Of a stretch of 64,000 nt of DNA, positions 10,124 to 22,354 are shown piece after piece. Source of the DNA: Daedaleopsis sinensis (lineage: Eukaryota; Basidiomycota; Agaricomycetes; Polyporales; Polyporaceae); the NCBI GenBank assembly GCA_033807695.1, contig CM066300.1, forward strand, positions 2,728,001 through 2,792,000, read 5' to 3'. Position 1 is the first letter of the stretch. The number at the start of each line of letters is the position of its first letter. The notes below the pieces were generated by a model. That model saw only the letters and a list, made by a program, of their open reading frames with translations. It was not told the DNA's origin and made no database searches. A program made the translations under genes and the position numbers.

Positions 10124-10605
10124 CGTGAAATTTCGACAGCGTCACTGTGATGGTGATTGATGGTATTATGGGTCGTTGTATCAAGTCCTTGTAGAAACGG
10201 TAGTAAGATAGACCAGGCAGTTTAGTCTCGTATAGTAACAGTTCTTGTAATTTCCTCTCGCTATGTAGTTGTTATCCATGGTCGCAGTTATGGATGGTGC
10301 AGAAACATTCTTGCATACTCTCCGTCGCGTTCCGCGTGCCGCCGCGTGCGAGGATCCGGAGTTGAGCATGCAGTGCACGACGCACGTCTTATGGAGCGCG
10401 TTGATGGGTCCAATCAGCCGTTCCGACGCGATGATTGGTCCAGCGAATTTTTGGCGGGCCGGGGTGTCGGCCGGACTCGGAGTTGCAAATCCCGGCGCTA
10501 TCCGAAAACGTACTTAGACGTTCGCACGCGAGACATTTTGCTCCTCCAACTTGTCTTCCCCCCTCCACTCAGTCCCTCCCTCCTTCCGGTTCTTCCTCCG
10601 TCAAA
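10124..10605 (+). promoter_or_regulatory. promoter region of the ADP/ATP carrier gene with paired CCAAT boxes
   Basis: 482 bp between two genes on the same strand. It holds two CCAAT boxes in opposite orientation at 10407-10416 (ggtccaatca) and 10432-10441 (tgattggtcc), nearly exact reverse complements 25 bp apart and 165-200 bp before the ATG. CCAAT boxes bound by the Hap/CBF complex are typical of respiratory-gene promoters in fungi. A pyrimidine-rich tract (about 10552-10600) leads into the start codon. Confidence 0.55.
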
Positions 10606-11963
10606 ATGGCCGACGTTAAGAAAGGCAAGACTCCCAAGGAGTTCTTTGGTGCGTGTCTGTTGCTCGCAGCTTGCATTGGCACTATCAGCCCTTGGTGCTC
10701 GAGATTTTGATTGCTGACCTGGCATCCGACTATAGTCGACTTCATGATGGGTGGTGTGTCTGCGGTACGTGACCTGTCCTCAGGCTTCCTCGACTTGTCA
10801 CTCAACGCCGTGTATCCTCTGTAGGCTGTCGCCAAGACCTCTGCGGCCCCCATCGAGCGTATCAAACTCCTGATCCAAAACCAGGATGAGATGGTCCGTT
10901 CATGTTACCCACGTCAGTGCGCGTGTGTGCTTACAGACTCTGTGTGTCTAGATCAAGCAGGGTCGTCTCGCTGAGCCCTACAAGGGCATTGGTGACTGCT
11001 TTGCTCGCACGACCCGTGACGAGGGTGTCATGGCTCTTTGGAGAGGTAACACCGCCAACGTCATCCGGTACTTCCCCACGCAGGCCCTGAACTTCGCTTT
11101 CAGTAAGCACATCTATCCCTATATAGTAATAGCCCAATTCTGACGTGGCCTGCAGAGGACTACTTCAAGTCCCTCTTCGGGTTCAAGAAGCAGGACGGCT
11201 ACTGGAAGTGGTTCGGTGGCAACGTCGCCTCTGGTGGTGCTGCTGGTGCTGCATCCCTCCTCTTCGTCTACTCCCTTGATTACGCTCGTACTCGTCTCGC
11301 CAACGACGCGAAGTCGACCAAGGGTGGAGGAGCTCGTCAGTTCAACGGTCTCGTTGACGTCTACAAGAAGACCCTTGCGTCTGACGGTATTGCCGGTCTC
11401 TACCGTGGCTTCGTCCCCTCGGTCGCCGGTATCATCGTCTACCGTGGTCTCTACTTCGGTGTCTACGACTCCCTCAGTAAGTGCCACGGCTTATACCGCA
11501 CAATCAACAATCCTGATGTGCTCTACAGAGCCTGTTGTCCTCGTCGGTGCTCTCCAGGGGTCGTTCTTGGCGTCCTTCTTCCTCGGTTGGGGTGTTACCA
11601 TCGGTGCTGGTCTTGCGTCGTACCCTCTCGACACCATTCGGTGAGTTCATATTAGTTGTCTCCACTCGCTTTTCCATGTTCAACGGCCCCCACAGTCGTC
11701 GTATGATGATGACGTCTGGTGCTGGTGTCCACTACAAGTCGATGTTCGATGCTGGGTCGCAGATCGTCGCGAAGGAGGGTGTCAAGTCGCTGTTCAAGGG
11801 TGCTGCTGCCAACATTCTTCGTGGTGTTGCGGGTGCTGGTGTCTTGTCCCTCTACGACAAGCTCCAGGAGGTCATGTTCGGCAAGGTCTACTCTGGTGGT
11901 AAGTGTGATTGTTGTTTATTTCTGTCCCCCTTCGCTAATCATTTGTGTACAGGCTCTGGCTAA
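10606..11963 (+). CDS. AAC1: mitochondrial ADP/ATP carrier
   Basis: Exchanges cytosolic ADP for matrix ATP across the inner mitochondrial membrane. Eight exons (10606-10648, 10736-10764, 10825-10893, 10952-11102, 11156-11476, 11529-11640, 11696-11898, 11953-11963) total 939 nt, giving 312 residues, the normal size. Three carrier repeats with PxD/ExxK/R signatures are seen ([32 protein letters not shown]), and the diagnostic RRRMMM string of nucleotide-exchanging carriers is split by the intron at 11641-11695. Codon use is strongly C-ending, as expected for a highly expressed gene. The last exon is only 11 nt and codes the final Gly-Ser-Gly and stop, so automatic annotation could easily miss it. 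The symbol follows the yeast naming. Confidence 0.96.
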
Positions 11964-12170
11964 GCGTATACGTCGCGGACATCTTACACTGTATAAGCCT
12001 CATAGTACTATCGTTTACCTTGCACGCTACACGACTTTCCGCAATAGACCCAGTCGTTATTTCTCTGGTATGGCATCTATATGGCGTGTTGCATATCATC
12101 ATATCATTAGTCGTAGTAGACATGGAATCGAAAGATTTCCTATACCAGCAAGCTAAGCGCACGAGTTAAG

Positions 12171-14728
12171 ATGTGGACTGGGACGCGACCGAGCACGTAT
12201 CTCTCTTGTTCCATGCCATGTCTTTTGTGGTATCGGTTGTACACCGTTGGCAGGTTGCGATGCTACACCACTGCGGTCCATAAACCTATAACGCTCAGGC
12301 CGTACCAGGAGTCGTGTCTCGACGCATGTCTCGACGCTCTGGCGAGGGGTTCGACGCGCATCGGTGTCTCTCTTCCTACTGGCGCAGGGAAGACAACTGT
12401 GTTCATATCCCTTCTGTCGAGACTCTCGACCCCTCACCATGCGCCAGAAGCTACCAGATCACTTGTCATTGTTAATAGTGTAGAACTCGCCCAGCAGACT
12501 GCCGATCAAGCAACACGTCTGTTCCCCGAATGGAGCGTAGAGATTGAACAGGGCAAGCACCATGCCTCAGGCTCAGCAGATCTGTACGTGGCTATGGTAG
12601 ATGGCATCTGACCGTTCACTGAATTGTGGAACAGCACGGTTGCAACTTTTCAAACCCTTCTGCGTTCACAGAGGCTCCAGAAGTTTGCCGCGCGGTATCT
12701 CAAGGCTCTCATTGTGGACGAGGCGCATCATGCAGCGGCCCCTTCGTGAGCTGAATTGCTGAATGATGTGGCTACTCTTTAACTGACGTCTAGCGCAGCT
12801 ACCGACGCATCCTCTCGCATTTCGATGCAGAGATTCAGAACCCGGATGCAGACTTTCAAGCTCCAGTTCTGACGCACCGCGTACCCATCCTGGGCTTCTC
12901 CGCAACATTCAGTAGACATGACGGTCTCGCACTCGGGTCGGTCTTCGAAGAGATAGTCTACCATAGGGATTTTCTGGAGATGATCAAGGAGCAATGGTGC
13001 ATATATCTGTTCACTTCGTTGTGCGTCGAGTTTCAGACAACTGATACTCACGCGCTTTCTCAATAGGCTATGCAATGTGCGTTTCACGACCGTACGCGCC
13101 AACATCGACCTCAGCGAGGTCACCGTCAACTCACGCTCAGGAGATTTCAATCCGAGCAGCCTCGCTCATGTCGTCAACACGGACACTGTGAATGAGCTGC
13201 TCGTTCGCACTTGGTTGGACAAAGCAGGTATGTTGCTAAGCTCTGCTGTCACGAGTCCAAAATTCATATTCCTTCGCCGTGATTGCTAGCGGACCGCAAG
13301 TCGACGCTGGTTTTCTGTGTGAATCTTTCGCACGTCTCGAATGTTACGGCCGCCTTCCGCGCTGCTGGCGTGGACGCTCGTTACATACATTCTGGCACTC
13401 CTTCCGCCGAGCGCAAGGCTCTGGTGGACGGCTTTCGTGCGGGCCAGTATCCTGTGCTGGTGAATTGCGGTAAGATTGCCAGAATGGATATGCCTGGACG
13501 ATTGTCTGACTATACTACAAGCCGTCCTCACGGAGGGCGCAGACATCCCAAACATCGACTGTGTGATGGTAGCAAGGCCGACGCGATCTCGCAATGTCTT
13601 TGCGCAAATGGTGAGTTCCTGCACGAACACTGCACGAATCACGTCCTCACCCATTCTACGCAGATCGGTCGAGGAATGAGGCTATCCCCGGCCACAGGAA
13701 AGGAAAACTGTCGCATCATAGACTTCGTGGACTCTCAAGAGCGCGTTGCCGGTATTGTATCGACGCCGACCCTGTTTGGACTTGATCCGTCAGAGCTTAA
13801 CGATGGTGAGTTCTCAAACACCTCTTATATGCCAGTCCTCTGATTTGGGATAGACGAAACAATTGAGAGTCTCGAGGAGCGGAAAGCCGCAGAAACTCCA
13901 CCAGCATCTGGCACGCCTAGCTCCGTTCCACAGCCCACATCCGTAACTTACGTGGACCACGAGGACCCGTTCGTACTTGCGGACCAGGCTTCGGGCGACC
14001 CGAACGTTCGCCTTTTGAGTCGTAACGCTTGGGTTTGTTGTGGGGATGGTGTCTATGTGTTAGAATGCCTCGGCAAGGGTTACATACGTGTCAACCCCAT
14101 AGACGGCGACGATGAAGGTGTGTTCAGATATTACTTGATGATGCTTTCTGTGCGGTCCTCACACTTGGTGCAGAAGCAAGGTTCATTGCACACTACACCC
14201 CACCGACAATGCCTAGAGGTACTGCTTTCATGCTGAAGATCTCGCCATTCAGACGAAGCAAGAAGATACTCACAGCGGCGACCCTCGCGGACGCGATACG
14301 AGGCTGCGACACCTATGCCCAAAAGGAAGTTCTCCGTGGAACCCTCGCACTAGGCTTGCTACGGACAGCAAAGTGGCGGTGGGAGATAGCGACTGACTCT
14401 CAGAAGCAATTTATCCAGAAGCGGTGGAAAGCTCGCAAGGTGCTCGCGACAGCAGACGGGCAAGGCAAGACTCTGTATGCAACAGAAGATGGGTTGCAGG
14501 CCATGAAGAAGGGAGAGGCCGCCAACATCATCACTCGTCTAAAACACGGGGCTCAGGTGAGCTTGCACGGATCGCCTCGCGGTCTCCTGGTATTCAGTAT
14601 TCAATTTCGGGTTCCAGGCGCGTTACGAGAAGAGGAGAAAGGAGCAGGCCAGAGTAGTCCTCTCTCTGGAAAAAGAAAAGAGCAGACGGGCAAGAGAGGA
14701 CGTCAAAGTCGGTCGCCTAGCACAATGA
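12171..14728 (+). CDS. IRC3: IRC3-like mitochondrial superfamily 2 DNA helicase
   Basis: ATP-dependent branched-DNA helicase of the type that maintains mitochondrial DNA. Motif I is [14 protein letters not shown], motif II is IVDEAHHA, motif III is LGFSAT, and the C-terminal RecA domain holds [25 protein letters not shown] and QMIGRGMR (motif VI). Introns that keep these in frame include ones starting near 12592, 12749, 12990, 13229, 13471 and 13610. After the helicase core there is a linker rich in Pro/Ser and an extension of about 250 residues with a basic helical end. The opening residues ([12 protein letters not shown], then [20 protein letters not shown]) look like a mitochondrial presequence; a downstream in-frame ATG could be the true start. 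The gene ends at TGA 14726-14728, only 58 bp from the convergent neighbour. Confidence 0.85.
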
Positions 14729-14786
14729 GGATATGCCAAATTGCCATCGGTACTTCGTAGGATATATCGTACATATGATCCAACTT

Positions 14787-17700
14787 CTACTGCAACGAGC
14801 TGTCACCAGACAAAGCGGACAACCGCGGAGACACCGCATGTTCGCTTTGGAGAGTGTAAACTGCAGCGAGCTGAGCTTGCGCAAGTGTGTAATCGAGGAT
14901 ATCCGGGTTTTCGAATGCACCGGGATTTTGGGACAGCGTCGCCAACATCGACCCGACCAAGGAGTCACCCGCGCCTGTTACATTCACGATCTTCTCGTCC
15001 GGTACCTGGATGGGCGGGAAGTGCTTCAGGACGACGATGCTCTTGCGGGCTTCGTTGTGTGCCACGATCTGGCGCGCGAAAATGTTGCTGCTCTGTGTTG
15101 CCCATGCGGAGGACTCGGCCTGTGCGCCCGATATACGGAACGCTGCGATGAGCCCCCGGTCCCCACATTTGATGACCAGATGCTGGAAGAAGGGTAGGAG
15201 ATTGATAGCCATTTGCGCGACACCGTTGTCAACCAGGAAGGACAGGTTGCCCGCGGCAGCGGCGTGCTCTCCTTCGAGAGCATTCCGCCGAGCAAGTTGG
15301 TCCAGCGCCATGCGGAAGTCGGAACCGAGAGACATGCTGTCCACGACTTGCCACCAGTAGTTGTGTGCGGTGAGCTCCAGCGGGGATGCGCAAGCCTCCT
15401 GGTACATGTGCGCCAGTTCCAATACGTTGGGTGTAGCGAACGTGATTGGAGCTCGCGAGAGCTCGGCAGAGTTCAACGCGGCAGCGATTGCCGGAAAGAT
15501 CGCTGTTGACTTCGGAACAGATGTGGGCTCGCTGCAATGGATATGAGTACGAGATCCAGTAAAGCGATAGAAGAGTACACTGACAAGAAGCCTGCGGAGA
15601 GTTAGTAGACTTGCCATATGAATTGCGGTGTCACGTACTGAGTATGTTCTGTCTCGTCGCGTACCCGATCAACGACTTCAGCGTTTCACTTGACATATTC
15701 GCATCCAAAGCCAATATGGTCGGTTTGTGATCTTTGAGGACATCGATGATCTAGTATCGAAGCCAAAAAGGTTTGCGTCGTGAAGGCTATAAGTAGCGAT
15801 GTTCACAAGCTGACCTTGGAGGAGTCAAAAGTCCGAATGACATCCATATCTGCCACCCCGCCGGTGAGGTCGCCACTACTGTCGAGTACCATATTGCATA
15901 CAGCCGTACGGGCAGCCGGGACTCGGATGAGGCCATCCGTACGCATACCAGCGTTAGAAGATTGCGATATTAACAGCTGCCCGAAGGCGTCATCGCCGAC
16001 TGGTGAGACCAGCATAGCGGTGTTAGAGAGTTCTTTCGAGCGAGAGGACAAGATCCGTTGTGCTGCTTCCGCGATGTTGCGACCTACGCCTCCGGAAGTT
16101 AGGGAGACGACACCAGGGCTTGTTGAGTGCGGGTTGCTGGCCCGAGCAGCACCAGGGATTGGGTCGGCCCGAGCAGTGATGTCTACTGCTGCAGAACCAA
16201 CAATCAGCAACTTCGCAGGTGGCTAAATGGATGTGTCAGTGATCGTCCATGCTTAGAAGAGCCTCAGGTATCTCTCACGAGGGGAGGGGCCTTCCTGGTC
16301 TCAGGGGGTAGCTCCGACAGTTGGACGATGTGAGGTTGCGAGCTGCTGCCGTTCTGATTGCCTGCCAATTGTGCATAGGCAACAGCGATCTGTCCGCCTG
16401 GAAATATCAATTAGCTCGATGACTTGGATCGACTATGAGAATTGACTCACCGCATGTAGCTGTGTTCTCTATGAGTGCGATATCTACGCGAATGCGTCAG
16501 CAAACTTCAGGGGAGTACATATAAAGATACACACTACTCGCGAGAGATTTGCCGGCAGTCAGTTCGCCTACCCGTTTTAACAACCATGGAGTGGCTTCCT
16601 TGCCGCGCCGACTTACTCCGTTCGCCTCTGATTCCACGACAGCTTGCTCGACAGCGCGTTGCAACTCTTCGCCAACCGCCTCATACGACTCAGGTATTGG
16701 CACAGCGAATAGCGCGCCATGCGAGATTCCTAGCTGTTTGTGGGTATCTGGGTTTTTCATGAGCATGTATATCGATGGTCGTGTTAGACGAGCTAGACAT
16801 ACGGAGCACTCGAGCAGCAGTGACTGGGTCGTCTATCCGCCAGGGGCTCTGAAGGCTGGTGAGATCACTGCGCTACCCGTGATATGAACACATTGCTCAC
16901 CTTGAATCCACTTCGCCTCGTATAGAAAGCAGGAAAGTCGTCTGTCGGTCCGTATGAGATGACCGGTACGCCTAGTGTTTCCTGCCCGTTCGTGAGTCAC
17001 GCTATCATATAGCTGCTCAATGCCTTAGCATACAGACCAAGTATTCCAGTGTCCTGGTACAGGTTAAAGCACTGACTGAGTCGTATACTACGTGCTGCTC
17101 ACCTCCCAATATCCAAAATGGACTTCACACCTGCCGAGACTAGACCGACTGGGCAACGAGTGAGCTCATGGAGGTCGGCGGATATATCCATGGCTATATT
17201 CAGGACGATCAGCCGGGAACGATGAATTGCTGGTGGCCCACATACTCGACTCCGCTCCCCGGTGCACACCACCGAGACTGTGCGATAGCTTATGAACTCA
17301 AGTGTGAGGGAGAGTGGTGCATGACAGTTTACCCTCCAGTTGCAAAGACCTGTACCTCACCGTTTAACAGTTTAACTCAAGAACAACAATCAATTTGCAT
17401 TACCTTGATTCCTGCTAACGAGGCGAATATAAGAGTGGTACTGCAGGTGGTGCCCTTCGAGAGACATTCGCATTCGATTGCAGTTCGGACAGAACAACTA
17501 CGAGCTACTTACACCATCCTTTTTCAGAGCAATAGCCGCACCGAGGTCTCTCCTCGAAAGCTTGACGACCGCAGGGTTCTTGCTGACATCCGCAAGACGC
17601 TCCAGTTCATGCGATTCCAACCCAATTTTGACACGACCTTCGATGAGACCTATGGTGGCAGGAATCGCGCCCACTTTGCGAACGTTGTTCTCCACCGACT

Positions 17701-17929
17701 GCGCAGTGTCCCGGTTGATGGGGTATGGCATGCCATGAGTGACTATGGTCGTCTCAAGAGCTACTACCGGTCGTCCGTGGGCGAGAGCATCTTGTACCTC
17801 TGGATGGACGTCAATGGGGGCGTGCTCCTTTAGCGCAGTTGACAATGAGGAGATCGGTCGTCTGATGCACTTCAGATGAGCAGCAGTGGGTCGAAGCAGC
17901 GGCGCGGCACGTCGTTGGAGGAAAGACAT
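14787..17929 (-). CDS. pseudouridine-5'-phosphate glycosidase / pseudouridine kinase fusion
   Basis: Bifunctional pseudouridine breakdown enzyme: the kinase half makes pseudouridine 5'-phosphate and the glycosidase half splits it to uracil and ribose 5-phosphate. The N-terminal exon shows the PsuG/IndA domain (GRPVVALETTIVTHGMPYP, then IGLIEGRVKIGL). The C-terminal half is a PfkB kinase: it opens LIVGSAAVDITARAD, has GGVGRNIAEAAQR, and carries the anion-hole signature VNVTGAGDSLVGSM near the end. Several introns separate the halves (about 15.6-17.5 kb). The start at 17929 gives an Arg/Ser-rich, non-acidic leader of about 30 residues that resembles a mitochondrial targeting sequence. It converges with the helicase gene (58-bp gap) and is divergent from the MoaE gene. 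Middle exon boundaries are not fixed. Confidence 0.88.
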
Positions 17930-18123
17930 CAGCCCAAGTACCCACAGACGATGTCGGAGATGATGGTTCGGAGACCGAACGAACTCGTCGGAGGCCTGGC
18001 TACTGGCTCACCGGGCCCGGCGCCCGTGTCTCTACGCGTCTGCACTGTACCTAGACTGTACCTATACTCACTACAGCGTCGAGTTCCTTTCCCCGCGCCC
18101 TTGTACTCGCACTCGCGACAATT
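17930..18123. promoter_or_regulatory. short divergent promoter, PsuG-PsuK fusion / MOCS2B
   Basis: The 194-bp gap between two divergent start codons must hold both promoters. No TATA box or clear named site was recognised. Confidence 0.5.
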
Positions 18124-18714
18124 ATGGCTGCTGCGCTTTCCATCCCATCCGCCTCCATCGAAGCGAAGCTTGACATACCGGAGGGTACCTGCGTCTTAAC
18201 ATACCAACCTCTCGACGTCCAGGCAATCATAACATCAGTCGGAGACGATTCTGCAGGCGCAACAGCCGTCTTCATTGGGACCACTCGCAACTCTTTCAAG
18301 GGTTAGTAGAAGTCCTCCGCGTACCACGAGCCCGCAGATGATCCCGCATTCTCACTAGGGAAAGTCGTTACCCGACTGGACTATCAGGCATATAGCAAGC
18401 TCGCCTTAAAAACGATGGGGGATATTGTCCGGGATGCACACAACGCGTACACACGATCGGAACACCGTACTTCTCACTCGGGTCCTCCACCGCAATCATT
18501 GATACGCTCCGCGGTACACCATCGACTCGGGACCGTTCCAGTCGGCGAGCCTTCCATAGTGATCGCAGTATCTTCGCCGCACCGAAAGGAGGCATTCATG
18601 GCCTGCGAGCGAATACTGGAGGACGTAAAGCTGAAAGCGCAGATCTGGAAACGGGAGTTCTATGAAGGAGAAAGGGAGGAGGAGGCTGAATGGAAGGCCA
18701 ACGTCGGTCATTGA
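18124..18714 (+). CDS. molybdopterin synthase catalytic subunit (MoaE / MOCS2B)
   Basis: Large subunit of molybdopterin synthase: with the thiocarboxylated small subunit it converts precursor Z (cPMP) to molybdopterin in the cytosol. Exons 18124-18301 and 18359-18714 total 534 nt, giving 177 residues. Family landmarks in order: FIGTTRNSFKG, LDYQAYSKLA, VHHRLGTVPVGEPSIVIAV, SPHRKEAFMACERILEDVK and the catalytic-loop segment KAQIWKREFY. The segment before VHHRLG is about 15 residues longer than usual and could hide an extra intron, though it is open in frame. The partner MoaD-type gene is not in this window. Confidence 0.9.
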
Positions 18715-18874
18715 GCGCATCCAGACACTGGGTGAGTATATGGTTCATGCATTCGTGTCTGGGAGGGGTGAAGCTTCAGTTAGGTTTCAATAAGGATGAG
18801 GGTCACAACGAGAACTCACGTCGTGGGCATCAGGCTCAACAATAAGTAGTCCATGCTAGGAGTTGTGGATGGGC

Positions 18875-20234
18875 TCAATCGACTTTCCAATCCTTCGTAA
18901 CGACGCCATCCTCGTTGCTCACAAGCAGCTCTACAGACCAGATAGCCAGTGTGAAGAAGATATTCATCCATCTCCACCAGACTTGGGAGGAGTGGTCCAA
19001 CACTAAAGGGAACATTGAGTATTATACCAGGCACATACACACATGACTTACTGAGTAGATGAGAGTAGACTGTTATGAATATGGATTGGCGATAGGTAAG
19101 CAAGAGATATGTCAACTTTGACGTCTGCATGTGCGGTAAGAAGATGCAGAGCAAACGCACAACGAAATGACTTACCGGTCGACCTTCCCAACCATCATCC
19201 ACACCGCTTTCGTTCTCCCAGCTGTCCGCGCCAATGGTTGGAAGTATGCGCGAGGCAAAGTGTAGGACGATCAACCGATACACGAGCGCGAAAAGGACGG
19301 GCTTCGGGAGAGTGTTTGACACGAAATTCACAAGAGTCTGCAGATGCGGTAGGATATTGGAAAGCAGGGGAGTACTGGGAGCGTGGTATGAGATTGTATG
19401 TCATGCGAAAATGAGCGTATGACTCACTAGGAAAGAGCTGGGTCAAGCACAAGGGCGTCGTCAACACCGCACAACCATAAGTTGTATGCGACAATGAGCG
19501 CAAGGCAACTTGTCTCGATCACGTTCGTCCGGCGCAGCGCGAATCCAATGAACGTGAGGAAGATCAATGTCGTCAACGCAACACCCAGGAGAGTAGAAGA
19601 CAGAGGAGAATCCGCGGAGGTAGGGTAGGACTGGCGAGCAAATGTCAGTCAGACGACATGTGCTCTCCTAGCGAGAACAGCTATAAAACCACTCACCACT
19701 ACAATCCACCAGGCCGAGGCGACGTACGCCGCAGCTGCGCCCACGAGCAAACCGAACTGGTACACCTCACCCTCTTCGACGAGTTCCTTCCCCACCTGCC
19801 CGAGCCGCTGAGCCACCAGCAGACTTGACATGCCCTCCATCACGATGAAGCCGGGACTAGACCATTGTAGAATGGTCCCCCACCAAGAGGCGGCGAGTGG
19901 CAGCCACGGGTGGACGCTCTCCGAGAACGCGTTGAAGCAGACGAGCAGGAGGAACGGGTGCATCGGGACTTGCATTATGCTCAGCGCAGGCGAGCCCCAG
20001 AAGAGAATGAGCGTGCCATGGATGAGAGAGTGGATGAAGAGGAGCAGGGAGAGAAGCAGGAATGCGGACTTGGAGAGCGTCGAGAGCGTGAGCGGAAGGG
20101 AAATGAGTATCTGGAGGACGGTAGAAAGTCTGGGTGGCGGATGCACGTCAAGACGTGTATGAAGTACTTGGGGACTGGTTGGAGACTCACCTCGCTGTGC
20201 TAGACAGAGCATGCCACAGCAGCCATGGAGCCAT
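18875..20234 (-). CDS. ICE2: Ice2-family ER membrane protein
   Basis: Multi-pass ER membrane protein; in yeast Ice2 acts in ER inheritance, ER-plasma membrane contact and phospholipid balance. The protein is mostly hydrophobic, with about eight or more membrane segments. Recognisable family segments are SPGFIVMEGMSSLLVAQRLG, LVYRLIVLHFASRILPTIG, and the C-terminal WRWMNIFFTLAIWSVELLVS. The chosen start (ATG 20234, MAPWLLWHALSSTAR) joins in phase across an intron to LSTVLQILISLPLTLS. The C-terminal exon is read in the frame ending at TGA 18875-18877. A longer leader with an ATG at 20422 is possible but would not splice cleanly. It is followed at its 5' side by the dug3 gene on the same strand. 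Confidence 0.75.
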
Positions 20235-20515
20235 AGCTAACCAATATCACCGACGGCGATATGCTCGAGAATGCGGCCTGTGGCCAGGGGAGGGAGGACG
20301 CCGACAATGGCGCAGACTGAAACAAGGAAAACGACGTTCACGTTTGCGCCCACTGGCACTAGTCGTAGTCTGTCAACACGTGCAATGCACTCCCGACCGC
20401 CACAAATGTATTTGTTCGTCATTGAAGGTATTAAGCTTAATCGTAAGTAGGATAGTCTACATGCTATGGTACATCCCTGAGATATTGTCCTGTGCGCAGC
20501 ATAGAAAACTGTAAC

Positions 20516-22061
20516 TCAGTTAGCGACGATAGTATCTCGTCGTGGGCTCAAGAATCCCTTCGCAGCCGCGAATTCTGTGGCTCTGCTCGGGGCAGCAGGG
20601 TCTGAGGGGGTGACGTAGTACTCGTCAACAATAGGGATCTGGAGCAGGTTCATCTTCGGTGTGATGACCACCATATGGTTCGTCCGTATCTCCATCCAGT
20701 CCGCTGTTTATCCCGTCAGACCATGCGGCATACAGTCTAGGTGCAATTCCTGCGTACCTTTCTCAAACGTGAGTGGTTCACTCGCGATCTGCGTGTGTTC
20801 AACTGAGTGAACGATATAGATAGATGACGCAGCGCAATGTCGTACCAAAATGATGTTCTCTCGTTTGTCCGTCTTCGACATCTTGTAGTGGCCACCCTCG
20901 ATGTATTCACTGAAAGTACTGCCCGAAGAAAACCACTGTAGATAAACGGATGAGAGAGAGGCCCATGGATAACAATGAGAGACACTGACCAGAGATGCCG
21001 CCTCATCTGTGCGTGAGGATATATACCGGGTCGCAACCACAGTTTGCCCATCGGTAACGCAGAAGTTCATCAAGCTGGGCTGTCCTCGGGGTCAAATCGG
21101 ACATGACCTGGAGCCCGTGACGTTTGCATACCTCGGTGATACCATACTCCTCCGTTAAGGCATTGATGTGCGCAATGGTTTCGAGCATAGCTCGCTGGAG
21201 AACTTTAGGCGTGAAAGATTCCGCCTGAGGATCCGGCAGCTTAATGGAGATATACTTCAGTCAGGTGTCGGGCACAGTACTATTGGGGAAGCATGTACCT
21301 TCGAGAGCAGGAGAGCGAATGCCCATTGCGAATCTATCCAGCTTCAGTCGTTGAACATACTAATCAATGTAGTCGCACGACCGACCTGTGTTCCCATTGA
21401 CCATATTGAACAACTCGTCCGGTAAACTGGACTGAAGCTTTCGCTTGATCTTGTAGAAGTCCGCGATGCCGCCATTGTGCATGAACTACCCGAGGAGTTG
21501 AGGAACGCTATGATAAGAGCGGGTAGGACGTCGTACCATGAGCTTTCCATACGACCAAGGATGGCAATTGTCCAAACTCAGCGTCCCTGCCGTCGTCGCG
21601 CGGACATGAGCACTAGGTGTGTCGCGATGAGGTCTGTTGTCACCAACGACAGGCACAGTGAATGCTCACAAGACCAACGGGGACTTAGTCTTCTCTGCTA
21701 GTCGAGTAAGATTCACGTTGTTCCATGCCTACATGCAGGTGAGTCAAGTGACATCATATAGCAAGGAGCAATGGGCGTACTGGGGTGACAGAGGTGAAGA
21801 TACAAGGCTGACTTCCGAGTTCCTCATCGAAAACAGAGTCGTACCAGCCTGGATAGGTACCCACGGACGCTCAACAATCGTGATGGGCCAGTCGAAAGAA
21901 GTCCACTCACCGACACCGAAGCCATCTCCGTTAATTGGTCGTCTGCGATCCAATCGCAGCCTGGAGTCGAACGCTTGGTTGATAATCGAATGGCAAGGGC
22001 GGGTGAGGAGATGCGAGAGCTGCACGGGCTTGGTGCCCTTGTATATCACGAAGCGGCACAT
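20516..22061 (-). CDS. DUG3: Dug3-type glutamine amidotransferase, glutathione degradation
   Basis: Class II (Ntn) glutamine amidotransferase domain protein; in yeast Dug3 works with Dug2 to split the gamma-glutamyl bond of glutathione. It starts MCRFVIYKG, so Cys2 is the N-terminal nucleophile after Met removal. Further family segments are NGDGFGVGWY (across an intron), FAHVRATT, SLPDELFNMVNGN, SQWAFALLLSK and a C-terminal RTNHMVVITPKMNLLQIP. The last exon ends at TGA 20516-20518 after RDTIVAN. At least seven introns are needed. The start was chosen because the catalytic Cys must be residue 2. The yeast partner Dug2 is not in this window. Confidence 0.88.
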
Positions 22062-22354
22062 AACGTGGGGGCGGCGTCGGGGAGAGAGTTCAGCAAGGTG
22101 AGCAAGGGGACTCGGGAGGTGCAGACGGATGGGGTCGGGGATGGGTGACGGAGATGAAACATGGCGACATCGTGGCTCATCTATAGCAGCGATGACCTCG
22201 CCCGCCTGAATGCAAGGCGTCCTGCTGGGACGCCGGCAACCTCCGACGAGTCAAAATCATCCAACGATCGCTCATACATTCCATACTCCGTACGTAAATT
22301 ACAAACCTCGGACACACTGCTCAGTCGTCTTCCAGCCAATCTCGGCAGCACCAT

